From Avibacterium sp. 21-586 (GTDB lineage: Bacteria; Pseudomonadota; Gammaproteobacteria; Enterobacterales; Pasteurellaceae): 64,000 bases of DNA. The notes below the pieces were generated by a model, which was given only the letters and a program-made list of their open reading frames with translations, ran no database searches and was not told the origin of the DNA. This document shows, in pieces, positions 16,211-24,219 of this stretch (positions are counted from its first letter, which is position 1; the number at the start of each line of letters is the position of its first letter). The DNA is taken from positions 196,501 through 260,500 of the forward strand of contig NZ_JAKKOD010000002.1 of the NCBI RefSeq assembly GCF_026226775.1, written 5' to 3'. The translations under genes were made by a program, and so were the position numbers.

Positions 16211-16756
16211 ATGCCCTTTCCCATTACCAAAATCGTAATCCACTGTTCTGCCACGCAGAACGGTAAACCTTTACACAAGAAAACCCAATCAGCTGCGCAA
16301 GTCATTGATAGCTGGCATAAGCAACGGGGGTTCAAGCGTAACCCCATCAACACCAAGCATTTCAACCCGCATTTGCCACATATCGGCTACCACTTTGTGA
16401 TTGATACGGACGGAACGGTGGAAACAGGCCGCCAAGAGGGCGAAAACGGGGCGCACGTCAAATGGCATAACGCACACAGCCTTGGCATTTGCCTTGTTGG
16501 TGGCATTAGCATCACCGGTAAAAACTACGGACGCTATACCGCTAAACAATGGCAAGCGTTGCACAAATTATTACGCGAATTAGAAGCCAAATACCCAGAG
16601 GCGCGTATTTGTGGACATCGTGATTTATCGCCTGATTTAAACGGTGACGGGACAATTACCCCAAACGAATGGGTAAAAGACTGTCCGTGTTTTGATGTGT
16701 GGACGTGGTTGGACAATGAAGAAGTGATTAATTCTGAACATTTATTTAAGGAGTAA
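16211..16756 (+). CDS. endolysin, N-acetylmuramoyl-L-alanine amidase
   Basis: A 181-residue T7-lysozyme-like amidase (amidase_2 fold). Zinc ligands are visible as His in IVIHCSAT (about residue 11), His in ICLVGG/GICLV context and the ICGHRDLSPD block (about 134-143) with a downstream Cys. It would cleave the amide between muramic acid and the stem peptide at lysis. There is no signal peptide, so it needs a holin. First gene of the lysis cassette, behind AAGGAG. Confidence 0.93.
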   Translation: MPFPITKIVIHCSATQNGKPLHKKTQSAAQVIDSWHKQRGFKRNPINTKHFNPHLPHIGYHFVIDTDGTVETGRQEGENGAHVKWHNAHSLGICLVGGISITGKNYGRYTAKQWQALHKLLRELEAKYPEARICGHRDLSPDLNGDGTITPNEWVKDCPCFDVWTWLDNEEVINSEHLFKE

Positions 16757-16759
16757 GTT

Positions 16760-16981
16760 ATGGTTTTAGCTGCATTTATCCTTGTTGCAACATCGTTTGC
16801 AACGTTGGGGTTAATTTTGAATTACTGTGATCTTTGGTATGTCCCTGCATTTTTTGCGATTGCCAGCTTTACTTTTTTAGTTAGCGTTACTTATATCGCT
16901 CAAGATTGCGAAGATTTAGGCAAATTTAAATCAATGAACAATATTTATCAATGTCAGCTCATAAAAACGGAGAAAAAATGA
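16760..16981 (+). CDS. two-span membrane protein, holin candidate
   Basis: A 73-residue protein with two hydrophobic segments (about 3-22 and 27-48) and a charged C-terminal tail, placed 3 bp after the amidase gene. Size, topology and position suit a holin, but no family motif proves it. Confidence 0.6.
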   Translation: MVLAAFILVATSFATLGLILNYCDLWYVPAFFAIASFTFLVSVTYIAQDCEDLGKFKSMNNIYQCQLIKTEKK

Positions 16982-17202
16982 AACTCAGTGAATTGATTAC
17001 TAACGATAACGGCAGGCTTAGCACCACCGCCTTTATCCAATTTTTCGGTGCAATGCTAATGGCAGGCATTTTGGCGTATAGCGTCTATTTAGATCGCGCT
17101 AACGTGGGTGAGCTTTTCACCACCTTTGCACTCTTTTGTGGCGGTGGTGTGGCGACGAAAGGCTTTGCTAATGCAATCCGCAAACGAGGAGAGGGGGAAT
17201 GA
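16978..17202 (+). CDS. DUF2644-like membrane protein of the lysis cassette
   Basis: A 74-residue protein resembling the DUF2644 family of Haemophilus Mu-like prophages. It has two hydrophobic stretches (about 14-33 and 42-62) and the pattern FALFCGGGVATKG. It overlaps both neighbours by 4 bp. A holin or antiholin role is possible from context. Confidence 0.7.
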   Translation: MKLSELITNDNGRLSTTAFIQFFGAMLMAGILAYSVYLDRANVGELFTTFALFCGGGVATKGFANAIRKRGEGE

Positions 17203-17459
17203 TAACGTTACCGTTGATTTTAGTTGCGCTTGGGGCTTTTATACTATTTGTTGTTTATGTTATGTGGCGTCTGAAAAAAGCCAAGCGAGATTTAGACAAA
17301 ATGTTTGCCACCGTAGATCGCCTTGAGCAAGAAAAAGCCGTGGCACAAGCCCAAGTAAAACAGTTTGAAGTGAGAAAAAACAATGAAAAAAACCACCGCA
17401 CTGCTGATCGCAATGACCTTATTAACCGCTTGCAGCAACAAGGCGATCTCCGTGATTAA
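17199..17459 (+). CDS. i-spanin-like protein (DUF2681 type)
   Basis: An 86-residue protein with one N-terminal membrane helix (about 4-24) and a charged, coiled-coil periplasmic part: the form of an inner-membrane spanin (Rz). The gene for an outer-membrane lipoprotein starts inside it in another frame, as in Rz/Rz1. Spanins fuse inner and outer membranes at the last step of lysis. Confidence 0.78.
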   Translation: MITLPLILVALGAFILFVVYVMWRLKKAKRDLDKMFATVDRLEQEKAVAQAQVKQFEVRKNNEKNHRTADRNDLINRLQQQGDLRD

Positions 17460-17580
17460 TCCGAGTTGCTCGGGCTTTGGCTTAATCCAAGCCAGTCGGC
17501 AAGATACCACCGAAACGCTGCGCCAGATTGCAGTACATAACGCCACTTATCGGGAGATTTGCCAAGAGGATAAAAAATGA
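17383..17580 (+). CDS. o-spanin-like lipoprotein (Rz1 type)
   Basis: A 65-residue protein with lipoprotein signal and lipobox LTAC (Cys17). The gene starts within the i-spanin gene in a different frame and runs 121 bp past it. Length and arrangement match Rz1-type o-spanins. It overlaps the next gene by 4 bp. Confidence 0.8.
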   Translation: MKKTTALLIAMTLLTACSNKAISVINPSCSGFGLIQASRQDTTETLRQIAVHNATYREICQEDKK

Positions 17581-17906
17581 TGATGGAGTTATTGGAGTTT
17601 ATCCAAACACATTGGGGGCTAGTTGCAACGGTGATTGGCTCGGTTTGGGCTGGAATGAAGTTATCTATGGATAGCAAATACCCCAAACGCAGTGAAATTG
17701 ATGCAATCAAAAAGAATATTGATGAGGTGGAGCAACGGCTTACAAAGGTCGAAGATACCCTTGAGCATATGCCGACTAAAGAAGATTTATCTGCTTTGAA
17801 GATTTTGATGACGGAAATCAAAGGGGAAACAAACACCACGAATGCCCGCCTTTCAACCTTAAGTCATCAGGTCGCATTATTAATCGAAGAACGTGTAAAA
17901 GGATAA
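17577..17906 (+). CDS. DUF2730-like phage protein (Mu gp25 position)
   Basis: A 109-residue protein with one N-terminal membrane segment (about 10-27) and a long coiled coil rich in Glu/Lys. Such proteins stand before the terminase genes in Mu-like phages. Role unknown; coupled to the o-spanin gene by overlap. Confidence 0.7.
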   Translation: MMMELLEFIQTHWGLVATVIGSVWAGMKLSMDSKYPKRSEIDAIKKNIDEVEQRLTKVEDTLEHMPTKEDLSALKILMTEIKGETNTTNARLSTLSHQVALLIEERVKG

Positions 17907-17908
17907 CT

Positions 17909-18199
17909 ATGCGAGACATTTTTATTAAAGACCAGCGCCTTGTCATTTTACGCTCTCTTGTGGACGCAGGTTATGATGCAAACGAGTCTATTTTGGACGA
18001 TTGCCTTGCCCTTTATGGGCATAACATTAGCCGAGATTTAGTGCGTAACCATTTGAACTGGCTAGAAGAACAAGGGCTTGTGCAAATTGAACGGCTTAAA
18101 AGTGGTTTTATGATTGCAACCATCACCCAGCGTGGGCTTGATGTGGCTAACGGTGAAGCGGTTGTTGATGGCGTGAAAAAGCCTGCCCCGAAATTTTAA
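17909..18199 (+). CDS. Mu gp26-like protein, winged-helix type
   Basis: A 96-residue protein resembling an ArsR-like winged helix (SRDLVRNHLNWLEEQGLVQIE), found immediately before the small terminase gene in Mu-like phages. It may bind DNA during packaging or regulate late genes; neither is shown by the sequence. Confidence 0.75.
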   Translation: MRDIFIKDQRLVILRSLVDAGYDANESILDDCLALYGHNISRDLVRNHLNWLEEQGLVQIERLKSGFMIATITQRGLDVANGEAVVDGVKKPAPKF

Positions 18200-18218
18200 A
18201 CCACAAAAGGACATTTAA

Positions 18219-18788
18219 ATGAGCGAGAAACTCAAACGTGGGCGTGCCAGCAAAGTGGATTTATTACCGCCAAATATTAAAACCCAGCTCGCAATGATGT
18301 TGCGCGACAAGCAATTTTCGCAAGCAGAAATTTTAGAAGAAATCAACGATTTGATCCGTGATTGTGGCCTGCCTGAAACAGCCTTGTTAAGCAAAACAGG
18401 GCTAAATCGTTATGCTAGCCGAATGGAGAAAATGGGGGCAAAAATTCGCCAAAGCCGTGAGATTGCTGAAATTTGGACAAAACAATTTGGTGAGGCACCA
18501 CAGTCGGATATTGGCAAAATGCTGATGGAGATTGTGAAAAATATTGCCTTTGAAACCTCGCTTGGAATGAGTGAGGACGGTAGTGCTGATCCGAAGTCTA
18601 TTGCACTACTCTCTGCGGCAGTACAACGTTTAGAACAGGCAGAAAGTTTGAGTTTTAAACGTGAGCAAGCTATCCGTCAAGAAACCATTAAGCGAGCGGC
18701 GGAAGCGGTAGAAGAAGCTGCGAAAGAAACTGGGGCAAGTATGGAAGATGTGACAAAAATGGTGAAAGCAGTCTATGGCATCGAATAA
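18219..18788 (+). CDS. small terminase subunit (DUF3486, Mu gp27)
   Basis: A 189-residue helical protein of the DUF3486 family, opening KLKRGRASKVDLLP. In Mu-like phages it recognises packaging DNA and hands it to the large subunit. It overlaps the large terminase gene by 14 bp. Confidence 0.87.
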   Translation: MSEKLKRGRASKVDLLPPNIKTQLAMMLRDKQFSQAEILEEINDLIRDCGLPETALLSKTGLNRYASRMEKMGAKIRQSREIAEIWTKQFGEAPQSDIGKMLMEIVKNIAFETSLGMSEDGSADPKSIALLSAAVQRLEQAESLSFKREQAIRQETIKRAAEAVEEAAKETGASMEDVTKMVKAVYGIE

Positions 18789-20088
18789 CACCGTGCTCTT
18801 TGACTATCAGAAAAAATGGTTGAATGATAAAAGCCGTTTTAAAGTAGCGATGTTTGCACGACAAACAGGGAAAACCTTTACGACCACCCTTGAAATTGTG
18901 CTGGATTGTTTAGAGGCAGAAGCAAAAGGTGAGCATACTCGTTGGGTGATTTTATCCCGTGGAGAACGCCAAGCGAAGGAGGCGATGAATGAAGGCGTTA
19001 AACGCCACCTTGAAGCAATGGGTATGGTTTGCGAAATCTTAGAAGTGCCTTTCAAAGAAGATACCACGATCAATGCTCTTGAAGTAATTTTTCCCAACGG
19101 GTCAAAAATTACCGCACTCCCCGCTAATCCTGATACTGCTCGCGGTTTTTCTGCCAATGTGTTTTTAGATGAATTTGCCTTTCATCAAGACAGCCGTGAG
19201 ATTTGGAAAGCCCTCTTTCCCGTGATTTCTGCAGGCTGGAAATTGCGCGTGGTAAGTACACCTAATGGCAAGGGCAATAAATTTTATGAACTAATGACTG
19301 ACCTTGAAAATACCGAATGGTCACGTCATCAAACGGACATTTATCAAGCGGTGGCTGATGGGCTACCACGCAATATTGAACAATTACGCAAAGGCTTAAA
19401 TGATGCCGATGCGTGGGCGCAAGAATTTGAACTTAAATGGCTTGATGAAGCTAGTAGTTGGCTCTCTTATGACTTAATTGACAGCGTGGAGCATCCGCAA
19501 GCAGGTAAACCCGAAAATTACACGGGCAATCCGTGCTTTGTAGGAATGGATATTGCGGTGCGAGGCGATTTAACCGTGATTTGGGTGTTAGAACTGGTGG
19601 GCGATGTGTATTGGACACGCGAAATCATCACTTTAAAACGCACCAAATTACGCCATCAGCTGGACGAGTTAAACCGTGTAATGAGCCAATACAATGTGGT
19701 TGCCTGTAATCTCGACCAAACAGGCATGGGTGAAAAAATGGTGGAAGACGCCCAATATCAACACGGCAAGCAACGGGTTCAAGGGGTGCTATTTAATGTG
19801 GCAACCAAACTCAATATGGCAACCCTTGGCAAAAATGCCTTTGAAGATAAGCAAATTCGTATCCCTCAAGGCGATAGTGATTTGCGTGCCGATTTGCATA
19901 AGCTCAAAAAAATCACAGGCTCAACAGGACAGCCGCGTTTTGTGGCTGAAAGTGACAGTCAAGGCCACGCCGACCGCACGTGGGCGTGTTTTTTAGCCTT
20001 GCTGGCGGCTAAAGATGCCGTATTAACGCCAGTTAAAGCCCATAGCAGAAGACCAAGAGCTAGCCAAAAATTAACGCAAGGATATTAA
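18775..20088 (+). CDS. large terminase subunit (Mu gp28)
   Basis: A 437-residue packaging motor. The ATPase half shows a Walker A-like ARQTGKTFT (about 28-36) and Walker B FLDEFAF (about 127-133); the C-terminal RNase H-like nuclease begins at GMDIAVRGDL (about 260) with a later acidic DQTGMGE. It drives headful DNA packaging. The next ORF overlaps its stop codon by one base. Confidence 0.93.
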   Translation: MASNNTVLFDYQKKWLNDKSRFKVAMFARQTGKTFTTTLEIVLDCLEAEAKGEHTRWVILSRGERQAKEAMNEGVKRHLEAMGMVCEILEVPFKEDTTINALEVIFPNGSKITALPANPDTARGFSANVFLDEFAFHQDSREIWKALFPVISAGWKLRVVSTPNGKGNKFYELMTDLENTEWSRHQTDIYQAVADGLPRNIEQLRKGLNDADAWAQEFELKWLDEASSWLSYDLIDSVEHPQAGKPENYTGNPCFVGMDIAVRGDLTVIWVLELVGDVYWTREIITLKRTKLRHQLDELNRVMSQYNVVACNLDQTGMGEKMVEDAQYQHGKQRVQGVLFNVATKLNMATLGKNAFEDKQIRIPQGDSDLRADLHKLKKITGSTGQPRFVAESDSQGHADRTWACFLALLAAKDAVLTPVKAHSRRPRASQKLTQGY

Positions 20089-20198
20089 TGATGAAATATA
20101 TTTTTATGACAGCGTGTGCCATTTGTGCCGCCTATTTGAAACTCCACAATATCGAAGGTTGGTGGTGGTTTTTAGTTATCGCCGTATTAGCATGTTGA
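20088..20198 (+). CDS. 36-residue membrane microprotein between terminase and portal
   Basis: A short ORF starting on the last base of the terminase stop codon (TAATG), with AAGGA upstream. It encodes one or two short hydrophobic segments with three consecutive Trp. The tight coupling argues it is translated. Function unknown. Confidence 0.5.
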   Translation: MMKYIFMTACAICAAYLKLHNIEGWWWFLVIAVLAC

Positions 20199-20207
20199 GG
20201 ATAAACA

Positions 20208-21677
20208 ATGACCCCAAAAAAACAAGATTTAGTGCGTGAAATTGCAACGCGTGCCAGTGCTGTGGATTACTGGGCATTTATGCACTATTTGCCTAACCCT
20301 GACCCTGTATTGAAAAAAATGGGCAAAGATATTGCAGCCTATCGCGAAATTTTATCCGATAGCCACGTGGGTGGTTGTGTTCGCCGACGTAAAGCCGCAA
20401 TTAAAGGGCTGGAGTGGCGACTTACGCCTACGGGTAATCAAAAAACAGATGAGACTTTGACCGCACTGTTTGAACGCTTACCCCTTAACCACATCATTAA
20501 CCAGATTTTAGATGCCACTCTTTTTGGCTATCAAGCCTTAGAAGTGATGTGGGTGAAAGAAAATGGCTTGCTGTTACCAGCCGAGATTGTGGGGAAACCA
20601 CAAGAATGGTTTGTGTTTAGTGAGGAAAATGAACTGCTATTGCGTGATAAAGAGGAGCGCGATGGCAAGCCTGTACCTGAAATGAAGTTTTTGCTCGCTA
20701 CCCAGCAGGCGGATTATATGAACCCTTACGGACGTGCCGATTTAGCTATGTGCTTTTGGGCGGCGACCTTTAAGAAAGGTGGGTTAAAATTTTGGCTTGA
20801 GTTTGTGGAAAAATATGGTGCACCTTGGCTGGTGGGCAAACACCCAAGACAAACCCAACCGCACGAAATCGAAGACTTGCTAGATAGCATGGAAAAAATG
20901 CTTGGTACTGCGGTTGCGGCTATCCCAAATGACAGCACGATTGAGCTGTTAGAAAGTGGTAGCAAAGGTGGCTCATCACAGGTGTTTGATGATTTTTTAC
21001 GTTACTGCAAATCGGAAATTGCTATTGCCCTGTTAGGACAAAATCAAACCACCGAAGCAGAAGCCAATCGTGCCAGCGCAACGGCAGGGCTTGAGGTTGC
21101 CAAAGCCATTCGTGATGAAGATGCGGCCATTGTAGAAAGCTGTTTTAATCAGCTTTTAAGTTGGATTTGCAAACTCAATTTTCATGTGGACACCTTGCCA
21201 ACCTTTGAACTCTTTGAGCAAGAAAGTATTGATAAATTGCAAGCCGAGCGTGACCAGTTGTTGGCGAGTATGGGTGTGCAATTTAGCGAGCAATATCTCG
21301 CTCGCACTTATGGCTTTGAGCAGGGAGATATTACCCTAAAACAACAACCGTTACCGCAGCAAAGTGAGGTGCCAAAATCTGCAGAATTTAATGAACCAGC
21401 TCCCGCAATGCCACGCAATCTCGCTGATGGCATTGTGGAACAGCTGGAAATTGAAGCAGAAAGCCACGTGGATAATTGGTTGCAAGCAGTGCAAGATAAA
21501 CTTAGCCAAGCTGAAAGCCTTGAGGATTTTCGCACCCAATTAGATAGCCTTATCCCAGAATTAGATTTTAGCGAGTACGCCCAAGTAATGGCGTGGGCAT
21601 CGACTAGTGCAGAGCTTGCTGGACGCTTTAGCGTTGCCCAAGAAAACCGGCAAAAAATTAACAAAAAGGAACGCTAA
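20208..21677 (+). CDS. portal protein (DUF935, Mu gp29)
   Basis: A 489-residue protein matching the DUF935 portal family in length and pattern: an early GGCVRRRKAAIKGLEWRL block, the FWLEFVEKYGAPWLVGK region (about 200) and the acidic Gln-rich C-terminus. It forms the dodecameric gate through which DNA enters the head. The gene abuts the F-like gene with no gap. Confidence 0.93.
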   Translation: MTPKKQDLVREIATRASAVDYWAFMHYLPNPDPVLKKMGKDIAAYREILSDSHVGGCVRRRKAAIKGLEWRLTPTGNQKTDETLTALFERLPLNHIINQILDATLFGYQALEVMWVKENGLLLPAEIVGKPQEWFVFSEENELLLRDKEERDGKPVPEMKFLLATQQADYMNPYGRADLAMCFWAATFKKGGLKFWLEFVEKYGAPWLVGKHPRQTQPHEIEDLLDSMEKMLGTAVAAIPNDSTIELLESGSKGGSSQVFDDFLRYCKSEIAIALLGQNQTTEAEANRASATAGLEVAKAIRDEDAAIVESCFNQLLSWICKLNFHVDTLPTFELFEQESIDKLQAERDQLLASMGVQFSEQYLARTYGFEQGDITLKQQPLPQQSEVPKSAEFNEPAPAMPRNLADGIVEQLEIEAESHVDNWLQAVQDKLSQAESLEDFRTQLDSLIPELDFSEYAQVMAWASTSAELAGRFSVAQENRQKINKKER

Positions 21678-22958
21678 ATGGCAGTACAAAACGGTTTTAC
21701 GTTTAACGAGCAGGTACGGTATTTTGAGAAAAAACTCAATTTGCCCACTGACAGCTATTTAGATGTGCTAGGTGAAGAACACGACTATTTTTTTATGGTC
21801 GCAGGGGCAAACCGTAATGAGATTGTGGCGATGTTTCGCCAAGCGGTGGATGATGCCATTGCACAAGGGGAAACCCTAGAAGACTTTCGTAAGCGATTTG
21901 ATGAGATTGTGGCAAAAACAGGCTGGCAGTATAAAGGTGGGCGTAACTGGCGCACACGGATTATTTATGACACCAATGTGTATGGGGCGTATAACCGTGG
22001 ACGGCTAAAGCAACATTTAGATTTAGCCGATGTGATGCCCTACTGGGAATACCATCACCACGACAACGCTCACCCACGTCAGGCGCATATTGATTTAGAT
22101 GGCACCATTCGCCCAGCCAATGATCCGTTTTGGCGTTATTACTACCCTGTTAAAGCCTACGGTTGCCATTGCACCGTAGAGGCGCACGATGAAGATGATT
22201 TAAGGGAAATGGGCAAGCAAGTCTCGCCCCCTGTAAACATTGAATTTGAAGAGAAATTGGTTGGCGTGCGAAGTGGTAACCCAAGAACCATCAATCTGCC
22301 TAAAGGCTATGATACAGGGTTTGCCCCGCATAATTTTGACAATCTCACTGCAAGCCGAAATCAATCGGTAGATGCGGTGCTAATGCAAAAATTAAGTCAG
22401 TCTGAGCCACGCCTTGCTAGCCGTTTGATTAATGATGTGATCAGTCAACGCCCGCAAGCGGTAGCAATGTTAAACACCGCAATGGCGGAGATGGTTGACA
22501 CCGTCGCCAAAGAGAAACTGGCGCGCGGTCAAATGAAATATGTGGGTGTGCTGTCTGATGATGTTTTGACTAAGTTAGATGTGCTAGACAAAGCCCCACA
22601 AAGTGCGGTGATTGCGGTGCGTGATCAAGATATATTACACGCCTTACGAGATAACAAACAAGCGAAAGGTATTCACTTGCCTGTTGAGTTTTGGAAACAG
22701 CTGCCTGAAAAGCTACGCAATCCTAAAGCGATTTTGCTCGAAAGCCAACAAAAGCAACCGACCTTAGTGTTTGTATATGACACTGACCAAGGTAAGGTGG
22801 CGGTAAAAATGGATTATGACATTCAACATCGCGATCAACTGACGCAGAAAAAACAGCGGGTAAAAGTGAATATGGTGAGAACAGCAAGTGTGATTGCTGA
22901 TAAACGTCAATGGGAAAGTTTAAAAGGGTTTGAAGTTTTATGGGGAAACTTGGATTAA
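21678..22958 (+). CDS. Mu F-like minor head protein (gp30) with extra C-terminal domain
   Basis: A 426-residue protein. The N-terminal 190 residues are the head-morphogenesis domain, with NWRTRIIYDTNVYGAYNRGR and the Cys/His pocket around YYYPVKAYGCHCTVEAHD. After a linker, residues about 290-425 form a compact alpha/beta domain resembling the BECR-type nuclease (PBECR) domains often fused to this protein in prophages. A virion-borne toxin-like activity is possible but no catalytic set can be assigned by eye. Its stop codon lies in the stem of the structured element that follows. Confidence 0.85.
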   Translation: MAVQNGFTFNEQVRYFEKKLNLPTDSYLDVLGEEHDYFFMVAGANRNEIVAMFRQAVDDAIAQGETLEDFRKRFDEIVAKTGWQYKGGRNWRTRIIYDTNVYGAYNRGRLKQHLDLADVMPYWEYHHHDNAHPRQAHIDLDGTIRPANDPFWRYYYPVKAYGCHCTVEAHDEDDLREMGKQVSPPVNIEFEEKLVGVRSGNPRTINLPKGYDTGFAPHNFDNLTASRNQSVDAVLMQKLSQSEPRLASRLINDVISQRPQAVAMLNTAMAEMVDTVAKEKLARGQMKYVGVLSDDVLTKLDVLDKAPQSAVIAVRDQDILHALRDNKQAKGIHLPVEFWKQLPEKLRNPKAILLESQQKQPTLVFVYDTDQGKVAVKMDYDIQHRDQLTQKKQRVKVNMVRTASVIADKRQWESLKGFEVLWGNLD

Positions 22959-23044
22959 TAGCCACAGTTTGCCTGATTCGAACAGGATAATACGGTAGTT
23001 GCCTAGCGTAACCTTTCCAGTAGGAAACCCCTGTGGCTAGTTAA
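22955..23044 (+). ncRNA. cloverleaf-forming element between head genes
   Basis: A 90-nt intercistronic stretch can fold into a closed four-way structure. The closing stem is TAGCCACAG (22959-22967) with CTGTGGCTA (23031-23039), extended by TTAA/TTAA past one bulged G. Arm 1 is CCTG/CAGG with a 7-nt loop (22972-22986). Arm 2 is TACG-G-TAG/CTA-G-CGTA with loop TTGC (22991-23010). Arm 3 is TTTCC/GGAAA with loop AGTA (23014-23027). All pairs are Watson-Crick except one G-G. It is not a canonical tRNA on either strand. No known family recognised; its place before a ribosome-binding site suggests a role in mRNA stability or translation. Confidence 0.6.
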
Positions 23045-23086
23045 ACTATACCTCTAACTTATTTTTTAATCAATAGGAGAATAAAA

Positions 23087-23275
23087 ATGACTGAAATCGA
23101 AGAAAGAAAAAAAGCCTTAGAATTGCTGCCACATTTCCAAGGCTTAACGCTTAATGAGGTGAATGCCGTGTTACATTGGGTAAGTGCCTACATTCACGAT
23201 TACCAAAAATTTGAGATTAGTAGTGCTCTTCAATCTCATCAAGCATCTCTAAAATATGATCACGTTGCTGAATAA
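23087..23275 (+). CDS. small protein downstream of the cloverleaf element (62 aa)
   Basis: A 62-residue helical protein (LTLNEVNAVLHWVSAYIHDY) with a good ribosome-binding site (AGGAG). It is the first gene after the structured element. Its 3' end overlaps, antisense, the gene on the other strand. Function unknown. Confidence 0.6.
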   Translation: MTEIEERKKALELLPHFQGLTLNEVNAVLHWVSAYIHDYQKFEISSALQSHQASLKYDHVAE

Positions 23276-23420
23276 TCTCGATCATTGCTTCGCGGTAACA
23301 GTTACTTGTTGTGCTAATGCCTTTCGCTTTTTTCTCTGCTTTAATGGCTTTAGCCAATGTAGCAACCTGTGCAACAAAGATATTTTTAAGTAGATGACTC
23401 TCATAGGTATCATTTTTCAT
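23217..23420 (-). CDS. minus-strand small protein (67 aa) in the head module
   Basis: A 67-residue charged helical protein with a clear ribosome-binding site on the minus strand (AAAGGAAA). It faces the late genes and converges with the plus-strand gene at 23087, sharing 59 bp. Opposite orientation suggests independent expression, perhaps in the lysogen. No family recognised. Confidence 0.6.
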   Translation of the reverse strand: MKNDTYESHLLKNIFVAQVATLAKAIKAEKKAKGISTTSNCYREAMIEIIQQRDHILEMLDEIEEHY

Positions 23421-23491
23421 AATAAATTTCCTTTCGTTAGCGTGGCAACATTACCACGCTTTCTTTTTAATCCAATTTGTGAGGTAACACA

Positions 23492-23983
23492 ATGATTAAA
23501 ATTACCCTTGATGATACGCTACCAAAGCAGCAGTTGGAACGTATCGCACGCACCTTAAAAGCCCCGCGTAAACTCTATGGTGTGCTGGGCGAAACCTTAA
23601 AGAAAATTCACACCGAACGCTTTAAACAAGAAGTCTCCCCTAATGGGAAAAAGTGGCAAGCCCTTTCGCCTATCACTCGTCAAATTAAAGGCAATAATAA
23701 AATCTTAAAGCAAGATGGCTACTTATCGCAAAAGACAGCCTACAATTATGATGATCATCACGTGGAATTTGGTAGCGATGCCAAATATGCCCGCCTGCAT
23801 CAGTTTGGTGGCAAGATTGTGCCAAAACAAGCAAAACGGCTACGCTTTGGCAAAAGCAAGATTTTTGCTAAAAAGGCGGATATCCCTGCCCGTCCTTGGT
23901 TGGGTCTCAATAAACAAGATGAACAAAAATTATTGAGAAAAGCCACCGCACTTTTACAGCGTCAAATTGAGCAAGGTTTATAA
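23492..23983 (+). CDS. virion morphogenesis protein G (Mu gp31)
   Basis: A 163-residue protein of the phage virion morphogenesis (tail completion S/G) family, with the typical ERFKQEVSPNGKKWQALSPIT and FGSDAKYARLHQFGG segments and the PARPWLG motif near the C-terminus. It acts in tail or head-tail joining. An uptake signal lies near its 3' end and a terminator follows. Confidence 0.9.
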   Translation: MIKITLDDTLPKQQLERIARTLKAPRKLYGVLGETLKKIHTERFKQEVSPNGKKWQALSPITRQIKGNNKILKQDGYLSQKTAYNYDDHHVEFGSDAKYARLHQFGGKIVPKQAKRLRFGKSKIFAKKADIPARPWLGLNKQDEQKLLRKATALLQRQIEQGL

Positions 23984-23999
23984 TTTTAAAATAACGCCT

Positions 24000-24028
24000 A
24001 AAACGCCCTCTGTGGCGTTTTTATTTTT
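24000..24028 (+). terminator. terminator after gene G
   Basis: An 8-bp stem AAAACGCC/GGCGTTTT with a 6-nt loop, followed by TATTTTT. It separates the early head genes from the protease-capsid unit, which therefore needs its own promoter in 24030-24219. Confidence 0.75.
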
Positions 24029-24056
24029 GACTAGGGTAATTTATCGTCTTAAAAAA

Positions 24057-24161
24057 TTTAAACGCCATTAAACGCATTTAAACGCCCTTTAAACGATTTG
24101 CAAAATAGAGATTAAATGCTATTTGAATATCGCCCCTAAAAAATCTTTAAAGGACTTTAAA
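24057..24161. repeat. two phased TTTAAA arrays before the protease gene
   Basis: The first set starts at 24057 (TTTAAA), 24067 (ATTAAA), 24077 and 24088 (TTTAAA), spacing 10, 10 and 11, with AAACGC repeated between boxes. A second pair lies at 24146 and 24156. They sit where the late promoter for the protease-capsid operon should be. Confidence 0.7.
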
Positions 24162-24219
24162 ATCTTTTCCCCGTTCCTTTCGTTAATCTATCGGTGTTTC
24201 AGCAAACAAGGACACCGAT

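Noticed and set aside
22959-23039. tRNA gene on the minus strand (T-loop-like TTCGAAT)
   Set aside because: The T arm has only four pairs and is separated from the acceptor-like stem by six bases, the middle arm has no 7-nt anticodon loop, and no CCA follows. It is a cloverleaf but not a canonical tRNA.
24057-24161. CRISPR-like repeat array
   Set aside because: Boxes are 6 bp at 10-11 bp steps, with no 20-plus bp repeats or unique spacers and no cas genes.
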